NCBI GenBank assembly: GCA_021787665.1
Contig: JAJYLN010000002.1
Location: forward strand, 189,580 to 253,579
Direction of reading: 5' to 3'
DNA length: 64,000 nucleotides
Source: a bacterium
GTDB taxonomy: Bacteria; JAMCPX01
Made by a program: the position numbers and the translations under genes. Under the pieces are notes generated by a model. It saw only the letters and a list, made by a program, of their open reading frames with translations, made no database searches and was not told where the DNA came from. Below, piece by piece: positions 1-8,849 of the stretch; position 1 is the stretch's first letter; each line of letters starts with the position of its first letter.

Positions 1-1009
1 TGAGCAGCCTGACATGCTCCTCGGTGAAGGCCTGGACCTCGAGGCTGTCAGCGCAGATGATCCCGATGATGGCTTCGTCTTTTACCGCCGGCACGGCCAT
101 AAACGATTTGATGCCCTCGTTGCGCGTATAGTATGGTATGCCCTTGATTTCGCCGTTTATCTCGTTCAGCAGCAGGCTCTTCTTGTTCTTCAGGACCCAG
201 CCGATGTACGGATCGTCATGGCCCACGGACTTGTCCATGACGATCCATTCGCTGTTCGAAAGTATCTCCCTTCCCTTCAGGCGTGCGTCAGTGTCGTTCA
301 GATACAAAACGACCGTAAAGGGGTGTATCGCGGACCGGATGGTGCTGATGGTAGCGTAGAGCCGCTCGTTCAGCACCGCGGCCAGTCGGGCCCGCTCTTT
401 CCTGAGCCCGTCTTCGGAGATGATGTCCGAGTATATCAGCGGCTCGGTCCTATTTTCAGCCTTTATGCTGAGTTCAACCGGTGGTTCCTCAAGGGCCGAG
501 ATCTTACTTTCCAGGCGCCTCACGGTCCTCTTCTCGTAGGACAGGAAAAGGCCCACCGCTATCACCGAGAGTACCGAGGTAAGTGCGGAGACAGTATAGC
601 GTGACAGGGGTACCGAGAGCAGGACCGCCCTTGCAACGAGAAGAGAGAAGCCGTACAGGAACGCGATCAGACCGCCCGCCATGCCGAAAATAAGGGTGAG
701 GAAAACGAACACCAGGTACAGGGAGGAGAGGGCACTGAACCCGAGCATGCCCTTCAGATAGTCGAGCATGACCGCGTATGCGGACACGGTTGCCAGCGAG
801 AGCAGTATGTTTTTCGTATGCTGGAGTGTCCGGTGCAGCACGTAGACGATGACGGACGCTATGAGCAAGAGGGCGACACATGCAAGAAACACGATACTCG
901 TATAGCCGTGGCCCTCGTCGATCCCCATAACGTAACCGGCTGAGACGATCCCGAGCAGAGCAAGCAACGGAGCTATTGCGGCTTTCTGCTTGAGACTCTG
1001 CTTCGTCAT
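1..1009 (-). CDS. Membrane protein with C-terminal GAF domain, truncated by window start
   Basis: Reverse-strand translation from ATG at 1009 (MTKQSLKQKAAIAPLLALLG...) gives TM segments, then GAF-like ...GHDDPYIGWVLKNKKSLLLNEINGEIKGIPYYTRNEGIKSFMAVPAVKDEAIIGIICADSLEVQAFTEEHVRLL; no stop before position 1. Confidence 0.75.
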   Translation of the reverse strand, partial: MTKQSLKQKAAIAPLLALLGIVSAGYVMGIDEGHGYTSIVFLACVALLLIASVIVYVLHRTLQHTKNILLSLATVSAYAVMLDYLKGMLGFSALSSLYLVFVFLTLIFGMAGGLIAFLYGFSLLVARAVLLSVPLSRYTVSALTSVLSVIAVGLFLSYEKRTVRRLESKISALEEPPVELSIKAENRTEPLIYSDIISEDGLRKERARLAAVLNERLYATISTIRSAIHPFTVVLYLNDTDARLKGREILSNSEWIVMDKSVGHDDPYIGWVLKNKKSLLLNEINGEIKGIPYYTRNEGIKSFMAVPAVKDEAIIGIICADSLEVQAFTEEHVRLL

Positions 1010-1025
1010 CAGGGGGCACTATGGA

Positions 1026-1346
1026 TTATTTGTCACCGGGAGGGATCGTTGTGCCGGAAGGGGTCCGGCCGGCGTTGTTCTTGAAGTAAACGACGATCTC
1101 GTTGCTCCTTGCCATACCGAGCTCCCCCCGTGCTATTTTCTCTATATAGAAGTTGTCATTCTTCAGCAGGTTTATCTGCTCTGCAAGGCCGTCCTTCTCC
1201 CGCTGCAGCGTACTGTTCTTCGTTGCGATCTGCCTGCACCTCTTCTTTACCTGCCAGAGGTCGTACAGTCCGCCGTGCGAGAACATCGCATAGGCCGTGA
1301 ATCCCAGTATCAGGAACAGGAGTGACCTGTATGACCACTTCATCAT
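1026..1346 (-). CDS. FtsB/DivIC-like septum formation initiator
   Basis: 106 aa: N-terminal TM followed by short coiled coil (LQREKDGLAEQINLLKNDNFYIEKIARGELGMARSNEIVVYF). Confidence 0.8.
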   Translation of the reverse strand: MMKWSYRSLLFLILGFTAYAMFSHGGLYDLWQVKKRCRQIATKNSTLQREKDGLAEQINLLKNDNFYIEKIARGELGMARSNEIVVYFKNNAGRTPSGTTIPPGDK

Positions 1347-2665
1347 TTTGCGCCCGTCATGCCTCCGCCTGCGTTTGCGTAGAAGTGTATGCCTTTCAGG
1401 ATATTAAGGGCCCTTACTATCTCGGTGTCTTTCAAGATCTTTTCCGCTTCCGCACTCTCCTTGGTGTTCTTGGTACCGACTTTGTTCTGGGCAGGGAAGT
1501 GTCCGGAGAGGTCCTTCTCTTTCAGTCCGAAGATGTTGCTCGGCTCCTCCACGAACTTCTCCTCGTGCATGGTAATCGTTGGCTGTATGCCCTCGGCCTG
1601 TATGGATTTGCCGTTGGGCGTGTAATAGAGCGCGGTCGTCAGCCTCAGTGCGGAACCGTCGTCCAAGGGAATGATCGTCTGCACAGATCCTTTCCCGAAG
1701 CTCGGTGTCCCGACGATGATCGCCCTCTTATGATCCTGCAGGGCCCCGGCCACGATCTCCGAAGCGCTCGCGGTACCTCCGTTGATAAGGACCACCATCG
1801 GGTAGTCCGGCTCCACGTCCCTTCCGTCCGCATTGAACTTCAACTGCTGGTCCGGCAGCCGCCCCTTGGTATATACGATCAGACCGCTCTTAATGAAGGA
1901 GGATGCGACATCAACGGCCTGGTTCAGCAGGCCTCCAGGGTTGTTCCTCAAGTCGAGGATCAGCCCTTCGATGTTGTTGCCTGTCTCCCGGTGCAGCACG
2001 CGGAGGGCTTTCTTCAGTTCACTGCTCGTCGTTTCCTGGAACTGTATCAACCGAATATAGGCGTAGTGTCCGTCCAGCACGGCGTACCTGACGCTCTTGA
2101 TCTTGATGACCTCTCTTGTCAGAACAAAGACCTTCGGCTCTTTCAGGCCTTTTCGCAGGATAGTTATCTTCACCTGTGTCCCGCTCGGTCCCCGTATCAT
2201 GTTCAGGTCCTGCTCAAGGGTCATATCTCTGGTCGGTTTGTTGTCTATCAAGATGATCTTGTCTCCGGATTTTATTCCTGCCTTGGCTGCGGGAGTGCCC
2301 TCTATGGGCGCTATCACCGTCAGGATACCTTCTTTGAGAGTTATGGTCATACCCACGCCGCCAAACTCTCCCTGGGTGCTGACCTGCAGGTCCTTGTATT
2401 CGTCGGGCGTCATGAAGCCGGAGTGGGGGTCCAGGGAACTGATCATGCCCTTCAGCGCATCGTACACGAGCTTTTTAGTGTTGACCGGCTCGACGTAGTC
2501 TTTCTCCACGGTGTTGAGAACGGACGTGAACAGCCTCAGCTCCTCATAGCTGTTGTCGTTTTTCTGGATGCGCTTCTGCGTTGTTACGACGGTGGCGGCA
2601 AAAGCCGATGTCACGGCGAGTATCACGAGAACTATCCACCAGCTTTTCAATATCTTCGATTTCAT
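1343..2665 (-). CDS. S41 family C-terminal processing peptidase (CtpA-like) with PDZ domain
   Basis: PDZ (GEFGGVGMTITLKEGILTVIAPIEGTPAAKAGIKSGDKI) and S41 core (DLRNNPGGLLNQAVDVAS, GGTASASEIVAGALQDHKRAIIVGTPSFGKGSVQ). Confidence 0.95.
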   Translation of the reverse strand: MKSKILKSWWIVLVILAVTSAFAATVVTTQKRIQKNDNSYEELRLFTSVLNTVEKDYVEPVNTKKLVYDALKGMISSLDPHSGFMTPDEYKDLQVSTQGEFGGVGMTITLKEGILTVIAPIEGTPAAKAGIKSGDKIILIDNKPTRDMTLEQDLNMIRGPSGTQVKITILRKGLKEPKVFVLTREVIKIKSVRYAVLDGHYAYIRLIQFQETTSSELKKALRVLHRETGNNIEGLILDLRNNPGGLLNQAVDVASSFIKSGLIVYTKGRLPDQQLKFNADGRDVEPDYPMVVLINGGTASASEIVAGALQDHKRAIIVGTPSFGKGSVQTIIPLDDGSALRLTTALYYTPNGKSIQAEGIQPTITMHEEKFVEEPSNIFGLKEKDLSGHFPAQNKVGTKNTKESAEAEKILKDTEIVRALNILKGIHFYANAGGGMTGAK

Positions 2666-2932
2666 TTTCTCCTCCGTATCTGTTTTGTCTATGCGATATC
2701 ATAACGCTTGTTCTCTCAAAATACAAGAGGTCATGAATGGGGCCAGAAAGTTATTGTCAAACTGTGCCGTAGATTATAGGGTAGGGGCAGCATGCGAAGG
2801 GTCAAGCCGTTCCGCCACTGGACGGAAGATCAGCCCCAGGCCGAAAACAGCGTGGTTCTTCGTCGGCAGAGCATAGTATATCGTGTAGCCCGCCTTGACG
2901 GCGAGCCCCGGTTGGATGATAGAAACAATGGT

Positions 2933-3655
2933 ATGAAAAAGGATCACTCTGGTATTGACGGATCAACTTTGTGCCCCCACGGTGTCGCCGTGATCTTCCT
3001 GTGGGCGTTGGTAACGGCTGTGGCCCTGCCCGTGTTTTTTGCGGCCGGACCGTCCCGCGCTTTCGCGGGGCCCGTCGTCGTCGACAAAGTCGCTGCATCC
3101 ATTCAGGGTATTGGGATCATAACGAGCTTGCAGTTGGTGCGCTATACCGCGGTGGACACGGTATCCAGAAACGGCTACGACAGGGCGGCACTCGGCAGCT
3201 CGATGGGAAACTACCAGCATATGAGAGCGTCCCTCGACAGGCTCATTGACAGGATGCTGATTCTGAATGACGCCAGGTTACTATCGATCCAGTCCCCGAA
3301 ACAGAGTGCTGTACACGCTTTGGTCGTACAGTTCGGAAAGAGGTTCAGTTCGACGACCGAGTACGACGATTTTATGAGACGGTACGCTATAACGCCTGCA
3401 TATATCCATACGTTCATGTCCGAACAGCTCGTGGTACGACGGTATACCGAGGACGAGATCAAGATGCTCGTGAAGGTCAGCGATGTGGACGTCAGGGATT
3501 ACTATGAGAACAATAAGCGGGAGTTCAATGGCCAGGGGACAGGTGAGGCTTACCGACGCATACGAAAGACGCTGGAAAAAAAGGAGTATGATAAGCAGTT
3601 GAGCTCGTGGATAAAGACGTTGTCACTGCATAGAGAGATTATCATAATGTACTGA
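2933..3655 (+). CDS. Exported SurA-N-like protein lacking a PPIase domain
   Basis: ATG 2933 in the frame of ORF 2792..3655; signal peptide; LIDRMLILNDARLLSI...TPAYIHTFMSEQLVVRRYTEDEIKMLVKVSDVDVRDYYENNKREF resembles the SurA N-domain. Confidence 0.6.
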   Translation: MKKDHSGIDGSTLCPHGVAVIFLWALVTAVALPVFFAAGPSRAFAGPVVVDKVAASIQGIGIITSLQLVRYTAVDTVSRNGYDRAALGSSMGNYQHMRASLDRLIDRMLILNDARLLSIQSPKQSAVHALVVQFGKRFSSTTEYDDFMRRYAITPAYIHTFMSEQLVVRRYTEDEIKMLVKVSDVDVRDYYENNKREFNGQGTGEAYRRIRKTLEKKEYDKQLSSWIKTLSLHREIIIMY

Positions 3656-4536
3656 TGCGCATACTCATTCTATCCAAGAATATCGGCATATATTCGACCG
3701 GAAGGCTTGCTGAGGCGGCAAGAAGCAGGGGACATGCTGTGAAGGTCATGGACCCCTTGAAGTTCACTATCGCGACGGTGGAAGGGAGATTCACCATTGA
3801 GCACAAGGGTAACGCGGTCAAGCTCCCGAACGTCGTAATACCGCGCATATCCGGCACCGTAAACAGCTTCGGCATGGCAGTCGTCAAGCAATTCGAGCTG
3901 CTCGATACGGCGGTTGTCAACACTGCGTCCGCGATAGCACTTGCCAGGGACAAGTTCATGAGCGCCCAGCGCCTCGCCGCCGCGGGTATCGTCGTGCCGG
4001 CGACCGCAATGATACGTAACCCGGAAGACATCGATACGGCCCTGAGACTGACGGGCGGCCCGCCCGTAATACTGAAGCTGATAGAGGGCGCACAGGGCGT
4101 CGGCGTTATCCTGGCCCAGTCCCGCGATGCAATAGAGTCCACCATCAACGCTTTTTTCAGCCTGGGGCAGAACATCATCATTCAGCAGTTTGTCTCCGAG
4201 TCGAAGGGCACGGACATCCGGGTACTCGTGGTCGGGGGCAGGGTAGTCGCATCGATGCGCAGGGTGGCGAGAGCCGGAGAGTTCAGGGCGAATATCCACC
4301 GTGGCGGGCAGGGCGAGACGATAGACCTGCCGGAATCCTATGCGTCCATAGCAAGGCGGGCTGCCGGTATAATCGGATTGGATATCGCGGGCGTCGACAT
4401 CATAGAGGGTGAGGGTGGTCCGAAGGTGCTCGAGATAAACCCTTCCCCGGGCATAGAAGCACTGGAAAAGGTCAACGACAGGGACATCGCGACCGAAATC
4501 GTAAAATACGTGGAAGAAAGGGCCGTAGCCGTTTAA
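3655..4536 (+). CDS. rimK: RimK-family ATP-grasp ligase
   Basis: ATP-grasp motifs (GGPPVILKLIEGAQGVGVILAQS, DIRVLVVGGRVVASMRRVA, DIAGVDIIEGEGGPKVLEINPSPGIEALEK). Confidence 0.85.
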   Translation: MRILILSKNIGIYSTGRLAEAARSRGHAVKVMDPLKFTIATVEGRFTIEHKGNAVKLPNVVIPRISGTVNSFGMAVVKQFELLDTAVVNTASAIALARDKFMSAQRLAAAGIVVPATAMIRNPEDIDTALRLTGGPPVILKLIEGAQGVGVILAQSRDAIESTINAFFSLGQNIIIQQFVSESKGTDIRVLVVGGRVVASMRRVARAGEFRANIHRGGQGETIDLPESYASIARRAAGIIGLDIAGVDIIEGEGGPKVLEINPSPGIEALEKVNDRDIATEIVKYVEERAVAV

Positions 4537-4611
4537 GATGCCGGTCAGGGGAATTGTTTTCGGGTTGAATGCGTTGCAATATTCGTGAAATGATGATCTA
4601 ATAGAAACGTT

Positions 4612-6174
4612 ATGAAGGTTGCGACGACCGAGATTATGAAGTCCCTCGATAAGAAAGCCGCTGAGTCTTTCGGCATCCCGGGCATCGTGCTTATGGAGAA
4701 CGCAGGCAGGTCTGTTGCCGCCGCAGTCATGAGGGAGTTCCCGACACAGGCGAGAAAGGGGGTCCTCGTGCTGTGCGGCAAGGGTAACAACGGGGGAGAC
4801 GGCTTTGTCGCTGCTCGGCACCTTATCAACAGCGGTTACCGTGTCGCTGTGGTGCTGTTAGGGGAAAAAGAGGAGCTTACGGGCGATGCGGCTGCCAATT
4901 ACAGCGCGCTCTTCCATAGTACCGATGCTGTCCGTGAGTTGAAAGACGTAAACGGGCTGCTGAAGACCGGCATAGACCTGAGCAGCATGGGCCTCATCAT
5001 AGACGCCATGCTCGGTACCGGTATTCAGGGAACCGTTAAAGAGCCCTATGCAGGGGCCATAAGCCTTATCAATGGGTCCGGCTTGCCCGTGGTATCCATA
5101 GATATACCATCAGGCATCAATGCTGATACAGGCGCCGTGGCGGGCAGTGCCGTAAGAGCGGTAAAGACCATTAGCTTCGGCCTTACAAAGATAGGGCTGG
5201 TTGTTTTCCCGGGTGCTGAGTTTGCCGGTGGTGTAGAGATTGCAGATATATCTCTTCCAGAGAACCTTGTTAAAGAGACAAATATTCTATACAACCTATC
5301 CGATACAGATATTATAAAAACTATCGTAAAGCCTCGTAACTATTCTACAAATAAGGGAGATTATGGACATGCTCTTATAGTTGGAGGATCGAAAGGCAAG
5401 AGCGGTGCACCAATCCTTGCTGCAAGGGCAGCACTCAGGGCCGGCAGTGGGCTCGTTACCCTGTGCGGCCCGGAAGGGCTCATGCCTGTCTTCGAGTCAA
5501 CGGTCATAGAGGCATTGAAAGAGCCGCTGACCGAGACACCCGATGGCTTTATAGGCACTACGGCCATTGCTCAGGCCGAGAAGCTCATGCAACATAAGGA
5601 CGTTGTGGCTATAGGTCCGGGCATGGGTACATCGAAGCAGACGTCGGAATTCCTCTTCGAATTTATAAAGCTGTGCAAGCTTCCCATGGTCATCGATGCG
5701 GACGCTATAAACATAATCGCCGGCAGGCCGAACATACTCATGGAGTGTTGCAACGGAAACATCGTCCTGACACCGCACCCGGGCGAGTTCGGCAGGCTTA
5801 TCGGCATGGATCCGAAAGAGGTGAACAGTGATAGGGTGGGTCTTGCAGCTGATTTTGCGAAGAAGTACCGTTGTACGCTTCTCCTGAAGGGTGCGAGGAC
5901 CATCGTGGCAAACAGGGACGGCGAGGTATGGATAAACCCTACCGGGAACCCGGGCATGGCAACCGGCGGCATGGGGGACGCGCTTACCGGTATTATAGCG
6001 GGCCTGATAGCGACCGGGATCGACGTACAGGACGCGGCCGTAGCCGGTGCCTATATCCATGGTATGGCAGGGGACATCGTCTATGCCTATCATCCGAATG
6101 CCGCAGTCCTCGCCTCCGACGTCATCGAGCGGGTCCCGTACGTACTATCCAGCCTGTTGGAGACAGAGAAATAG
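4612..6174 (+). CDS. nnr: Bifunctional NAD(P)H-hydrate epimerase / ADP-dependent NAD(P)H-hydrate dehydratase
   Basis: N-terminal YjeF epimerase (CGKGNNGGDGFVAARHL) and C-terminal dehydratase (NPTGNPGMATGGMGDALTGIIAGLIATG). Confidence 0.93.
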   Translation: MKVATTEIMKSLDKKAAESFGIPGIVLMENAGRSVAAAVMREFPTQARKGVLVLCGKGNNGGDGFVAARHLINSGYRVAVVLLGEKEELTGDAAANYSALFHSTDAVRELKDVNGLLKTGIDLSSMGLIIDAMLGTGIQGTVKEPYAGAISLINGSGLPVVSIDIPSGINADTGAVAGSAVRAVKTISFGLTKIGLVVFPGAEFAGGVEIADISLPENLVKETNILYNLSDTDIIKTIVKPRNYSTNKGDYGHALIVGGSKGKSGAPILAARAALRAGSGLVTLCGPEGLMPVFESTVIEALKEPLTETPDGFIGTTAIAQAEKLMQHKDVVAIGPGMGTSKQTSEFLFEFIKLCKLPMVIDADAINIIAGRPNILMECCNGNIVLTPHPGEFGRLIGMDPKEVNSDRVGLAADFAKKYRCTLLLKGARTIVANRDGEVWINPTGNPGMATGGMGDALTGIIAGLIATGIDVQDAAVAGAYIHGMAGDIVYAYHPNAAVLASDVIERVPYVLSSLLETEK

Positions 6175-6187
6175 TGCTCACGCATGC

Positions 6188-6227
6188 AACACGACCTGTA
6201 CAGACAAGAGGCTGTATAAGTCGTGTT
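6188..6227. terminator. Hairpin between convergent genes
   Basis: Perfect 8-bp inverted repeat AACACGAC...GTCGTGTT with inner ACAG/CTGT, between the nnr stop and the GT2 stop. Confidence 0.4.
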
Positions 6228-6281
6228 ATCGAAGAATCGATACTCGGGCAGATCGGGTGAGCGGGACGATCGGCATGAGGG

Positions 6282-7040
6282 TCACTGCTTCCGGTTGATG
6301 TTCCTGACGTACCTCCATGTTAAGGCGCTGAAATACCATTTCAGATATTTCGGTATCCAAGCCTTCATGTGGAACCTCGACTTTTCTGGTGTCCTGCTCC
6401 TCCATGCGGAAGGGACTTCCGCTATCCTATAGCCTCTGAAATATGCCTTCACTGCCAGCTCCATACCTATCTCGAACCCGCCGGTGCTTTCCACCGGGAT
6501 GGCCTCCAGTGCCCTGCGGGAATACAACTTGAAGCTGTTGGTGACGTCCCTGGTGGGTATCCCGATGAGATAATGCATGGACAGGCCGGCCATGCGTGAG
6601 AGGATGCCCTTGACCAGGGGTCCCCCTGTATGTTTCCCGCCTTTCATGTACCGGGAGCCGCACACGATGTCCACGCCACTGACTGCCTGCTCGAGCATTG
6701 CCGGGACGGCCGAGAGGTCGTCGGACAGGTCGCCCATGACCACCAATACCCAGTCCGACGAACTGAGCTTAAAGCCCGTCTTGATCGCGTTGAGTGCGCC
6801 GTGCCCGTAGATGTTCTTTACGGGCCTGAGCCTTGTCGTCCAGAGCGGGTCGTTAAGGGCCCTCTCCAGGAATGGGAGCGTCGTATCGCCATCGAAGTCA
6901 TAAACTACCACTACTGCTTCAGTGGCAGGGGCGTATCGTTGTATCTCGCCCAGGGTGGTAATAATATTCTCGCCCTCGTTATAGACCGGGATTACTATGG
7001 TAAGGGCAATATCGTGCCTTTGCACCATAGTAACTCTCAA
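6282..7040 (-). CDS. GT2 family glycosyltransferase (dolichyl-phosphate mannose synthase-like)
   Basis: VIPVYNEGENIITTLGEI, DFDGDTTLPFLERAL, VVMGDLSDDLSAVPAM; the annotated start is TTG overlapping the upstream TGA, ATG available at 7028. Confidence 0.85.
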   Translation of the reverse strand: MRVTMVQRHDIALTIVIPVYNEGENIITTLGEIQRYAPATEAVVVVYDFDGDTTLPFLERALNDPLWTTRLRPVKNIYGHGALNAIKTGFKLSSSDWVLVVMGDLSDDLSAVPAMLEQAVSGVDIVCGSRYMKGGKHTGGPLVKGILSRMAGLSMHYLIGIPTRDVTNSFKLYSRRALEAIPVESTGGFEIGMELAVKAYFRGYRIAEVPSAWRSRTPEKSRFHMKAWIPKYLKWYFSALTWRYVRNINRKQ

Positions 7041-7208
7041 CCCTTATTCACAAACTGTCTTACATACCCCAGGTACCGCGCCTTCTCGTCCCTCGTCAGC
7101 CCGAACAGGTAATAAAGGCCCCAATAGAAAAAACCGATTATCGCGCTCTCGAACACGAAGACGAAGAGCGGTAATCTTAAATAATAGTTATTTCGTAACT
7201 CGTTATCC
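7037..7208 (-). pseudogene. C-terminal remnant of a Wzx/MATE-type flippase (scar 1)
   Basis: Reverse-strand reading ...LPLFVFVFESAIIGFFYWGLYYLFGLTRDEKARYLGYVRQFVNKG*, no upstream body; its stop overlaps the GT2 start. Confidence 0.65.
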
Positions 7209-7298
7209 AAATATCAATCTGTTTAAATCTTTCCTTCAAAACTTCTTTATATTGTTTGAAAAAATCTTCATGGTTTTTCTCGATAGAGACATCGACAA

Positions 7299-7451
7299 TT
7301 ATTCTGACACCAATTTATCTTCGAATAGCTGATTTTGATAAAGCCACCTCCCCACTATTCTTGTGGCATCTGTAGTTGTCGCGCCGAATTTATTAAGGAG
7401 TTCTTCGTTTGTTGTGAGGAACTTTTCTTTTTCTATTTTTTGTTCCATCAT
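7299..7451 (-). CDS. Small hypothetical protein, possibly frameshifted
   Basis: MMEQKIEKEKFLTTNEELLNKFGATTTDATRIVGRWLYQNQLFEDKLVSE*; another frame continues IIVDVSIEKNHEDFFKQYKEVLKERFKQIDIWITSYEITII* to ~7177. Confidence 0.4.
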   Translation of the reverse strand: MMEQKIEKEKFLTTNEELLNKFGATTTDATRIVGRWLYQNQLFEDKLVSE

Positions 7452-7669
7452 TGTACAACAATGGCAGGAGAATTTCGTATCTCCTCAGTTTCATTAAGAA
7501 CAGTCCTTTTCATTATTTCAAATCTGATATTCTCTTTTTTAAGGAACTCTACCATATAATCATTGACTTCAAAGAGACCATCTGGTAAACTCCACACTGT
7601 TCCTTTAAGAGCAAGTAGATAATATCCATTAACCTTATCTTCCTGTGTCTTGAATTTTAAAAGCACCAT
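7448..7669 (-). CDS. Small hypothetical protein
   Basis: 73 aa ORF overlapping the next minus-strand small ORF at its stop. Confidence 0.45.
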   Translation of the reverse strand: MVLLKFKTQEDKVNGYYLLALKGTVWSLPDGLFEVNDYMVEFLKKENIRFEIMKRTVLNETEEIRNSPAIVVQ

Positions 7670-7724
7670 TTTTATGCCTCCATGCCATATCTCGGTTTTA
7701 ATATAACACCAGATTATTTAATTG

Positions 7725-7897
7725 TCAAAATACTCGTCCCTTCCCCGCGAACTGCCTCACATACCCCTGGTACCGGGCCTTCTCGTCCTTCGTCAGCCCG
7801 AACAGGCAGCACAGCACCCCGTAGAAGAAGCCGATGACCGCGCTCTCGAGCACGAAGACAATGAGCAGGTGCGGCTCCTCGTAGCGCTTAATGACCC
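7725..7897 (-). pseudogene. C-terminal remnant of a Wzx/MATE-type flippase (scar 2)
   Basis: Reverse-strand reading GVIKRYEEPHLLIVFVLESAVIGFFYGVLCCLFGLTKDEKARYQGYVRQFAGKGRVF*, near-identical to scar 1 at protein and DNA level; bounded upstream by TAG. Confidence 0.65.
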
Positions 7898-8001
7898 CCT
7901 ACGCCGGACCTATTACTCTGCCGCCTCTCAGGTAGGCTATCTCTTGACATACTTATAGTGTAGCATTATCCTACACACATAGGATATGTGATAAGGAGGC
8001 T

Positions 8002-8268
8002 ATGATTATGGTGAGGATAAATGCGATATTGTCCGAGGATATGATTGAGAAAATCGACACGATTACTCAGAATGAGCATAAAAGCAGGAGCATGATATTG
8101 AGAGAGGCGACTCAGAAATTTATCGAAGAATACCAGCAAAAGCTGGAGGAAGTCAGAAGAAAAGAGCGGATAAAGCATGCGATCGAAACGCAGGAACGGT
8201 TGAGAAAGAAGTCGGGTGCATGGGATGGCATTGGGGAACTCAGAAAATGGAGAAAAACCTCACAGTGA
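8002..8268 (+). CDS. Ribbon-helix-helix (CopG-type) antitoxin
   Basis: MVRINAILSEDMIEKIDTITQNEHKSRSMILREATQKFIEEY; overlaps the downstream PIN gene. Confidence 0.8.
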   Translation: MIMVRINAILSEDMIEKIDTITQNEHKSRSMILREATQKFIEEYQQKLEEVRRKERIKHAIETQERLRKKSGAWDGIGELRKWRKTSQ

Positions 8269-8693
8269 ATACCTATATTCTGGACACCTCAGTCGTGGTC
8301 AAATGGTTTAGCAGCCATAGCGAGGATGATCGTGTGGCATCGCTTCGTTTAAGACAGGACATCCTGAATGGGGAGTGTGCGGTCGTTGCTCCAACCCTTC
8401 TATTCTATGAGCTTGCCAATGCATTAAGGTATAACCCGCGATTTAATGCAAAGGATGTCAATGACGCTGTCAACAGCGTTATGGAGATGGGATTTGAAGT
8501 TTATGGCGTCGAGGTAGATACCATGGCACAGGCCGTTGAGATGGCTTTCAGATTCCATGTTGCCGTCTATGATACTTACTTCCTTGCAGTGTCACAGACA
8601 AAAAAGAAGCCGCTGCTGACGGCGGATTACAGGTTTGCCGATCGTATGAAGGGGTTTAAGAATATAATAAAGCTCTCGGATTTCGTGCCCTGA
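8247..8693 (+). CDS. vapC: VapC-like PIN domain toxin
   Basis: YILDTSVVVKWF, LLFYELANALRYNP, HVAVYDTYFLAVSQTKKKPLLTADYRFADRM give the PIN acidic residues. Confidence 0.88.
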   Translation: MEKNLTVNTYILDTSVVVKWFSSHSEDDRVASLRLRQDILNGECAVVAPTLLFYELANALRYNPRFNAKDVNDAVNSVMEMGFEVYGVEVDTMAQAVEMAFRFHVAVYDTYFLAVSQTKKKPLLTADYRFADRMKGFKNIIKLSDFVP

Positions 8694-8699
8694 TCAAAT

Positions 8700-8775
8700 C
8701 CTTCAATCTTTACCGTCAATCCTCTACTCCTAACTCACTAAACTCTCAACTCCCCAACTCTTTAACTCCCAACTC
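8700..8775. repeat. Degenerate AACTC-rich microsatellite-like tract
   Basis: ctcctaactcactaaactctcaactccccaactctttaactcccaactctaaac: repeated (C)AACTC units. Confidence 0.6.
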
Positions 8776-8815
8776 TAAACTGTTTCAGATACCCCAGGTA
8801 CCGTTTCTTCTTGCA
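8763..8815 (-). pseudogene. Short C-terminal remnant of a flippase gene (scar 3)
   Basis: Reverse-strand cggtacctggggtatctgaaacagttt encodes RYLGYLKQF, almost identical to scar 1 cggtacctggggtatgtaagacagttt (RYLGYVRQF). Confidence 0.5.
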
Positions 8816-8839
8816 TATCAGGGTCTTTTTGATATGCAA
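8811..8839. promoter_or_regulatory. Perfect 10-bp inverted repeat upstream of the flippase start
   Basis: TTGCATATCA-N9-TGATATGCAA, 11 bp before ATG 8850. Confidence 0.45.
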
Positions 8840-8849
8840 TAAAGGCTAT

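Noticed and set aside
14-604. 196-aa plus-strand ORF at the window start
   Set aside because: Opposite strand encodes a GAF domain protein that runs off the window edge and so is missing from the ORF track.
1322-2704. 460-aa plus-strand ORF
   Set aside because: Antisense shadow of the clearly recognisable S41 peptidase on the minus strand; no recognisable motifs.
2774-2955. Minus-strand reading PGLAVKAGYTIYYALPTKNHAVFGLGLIFRPVAERLDPSHAAPTL* in the ctp-SurA-like gap, beta-barrel-like pattern
   Set aside because: No convincing start, partly antisense to the SurA-like gene start; too short to support as a gene fragment without a search.
3670-4821. 383-aa minus-strand ORF
   Set aside because: Antisense to the RimK-like and nnr genes, which have clear family motifs; typical of high-GC mirror ORFs.
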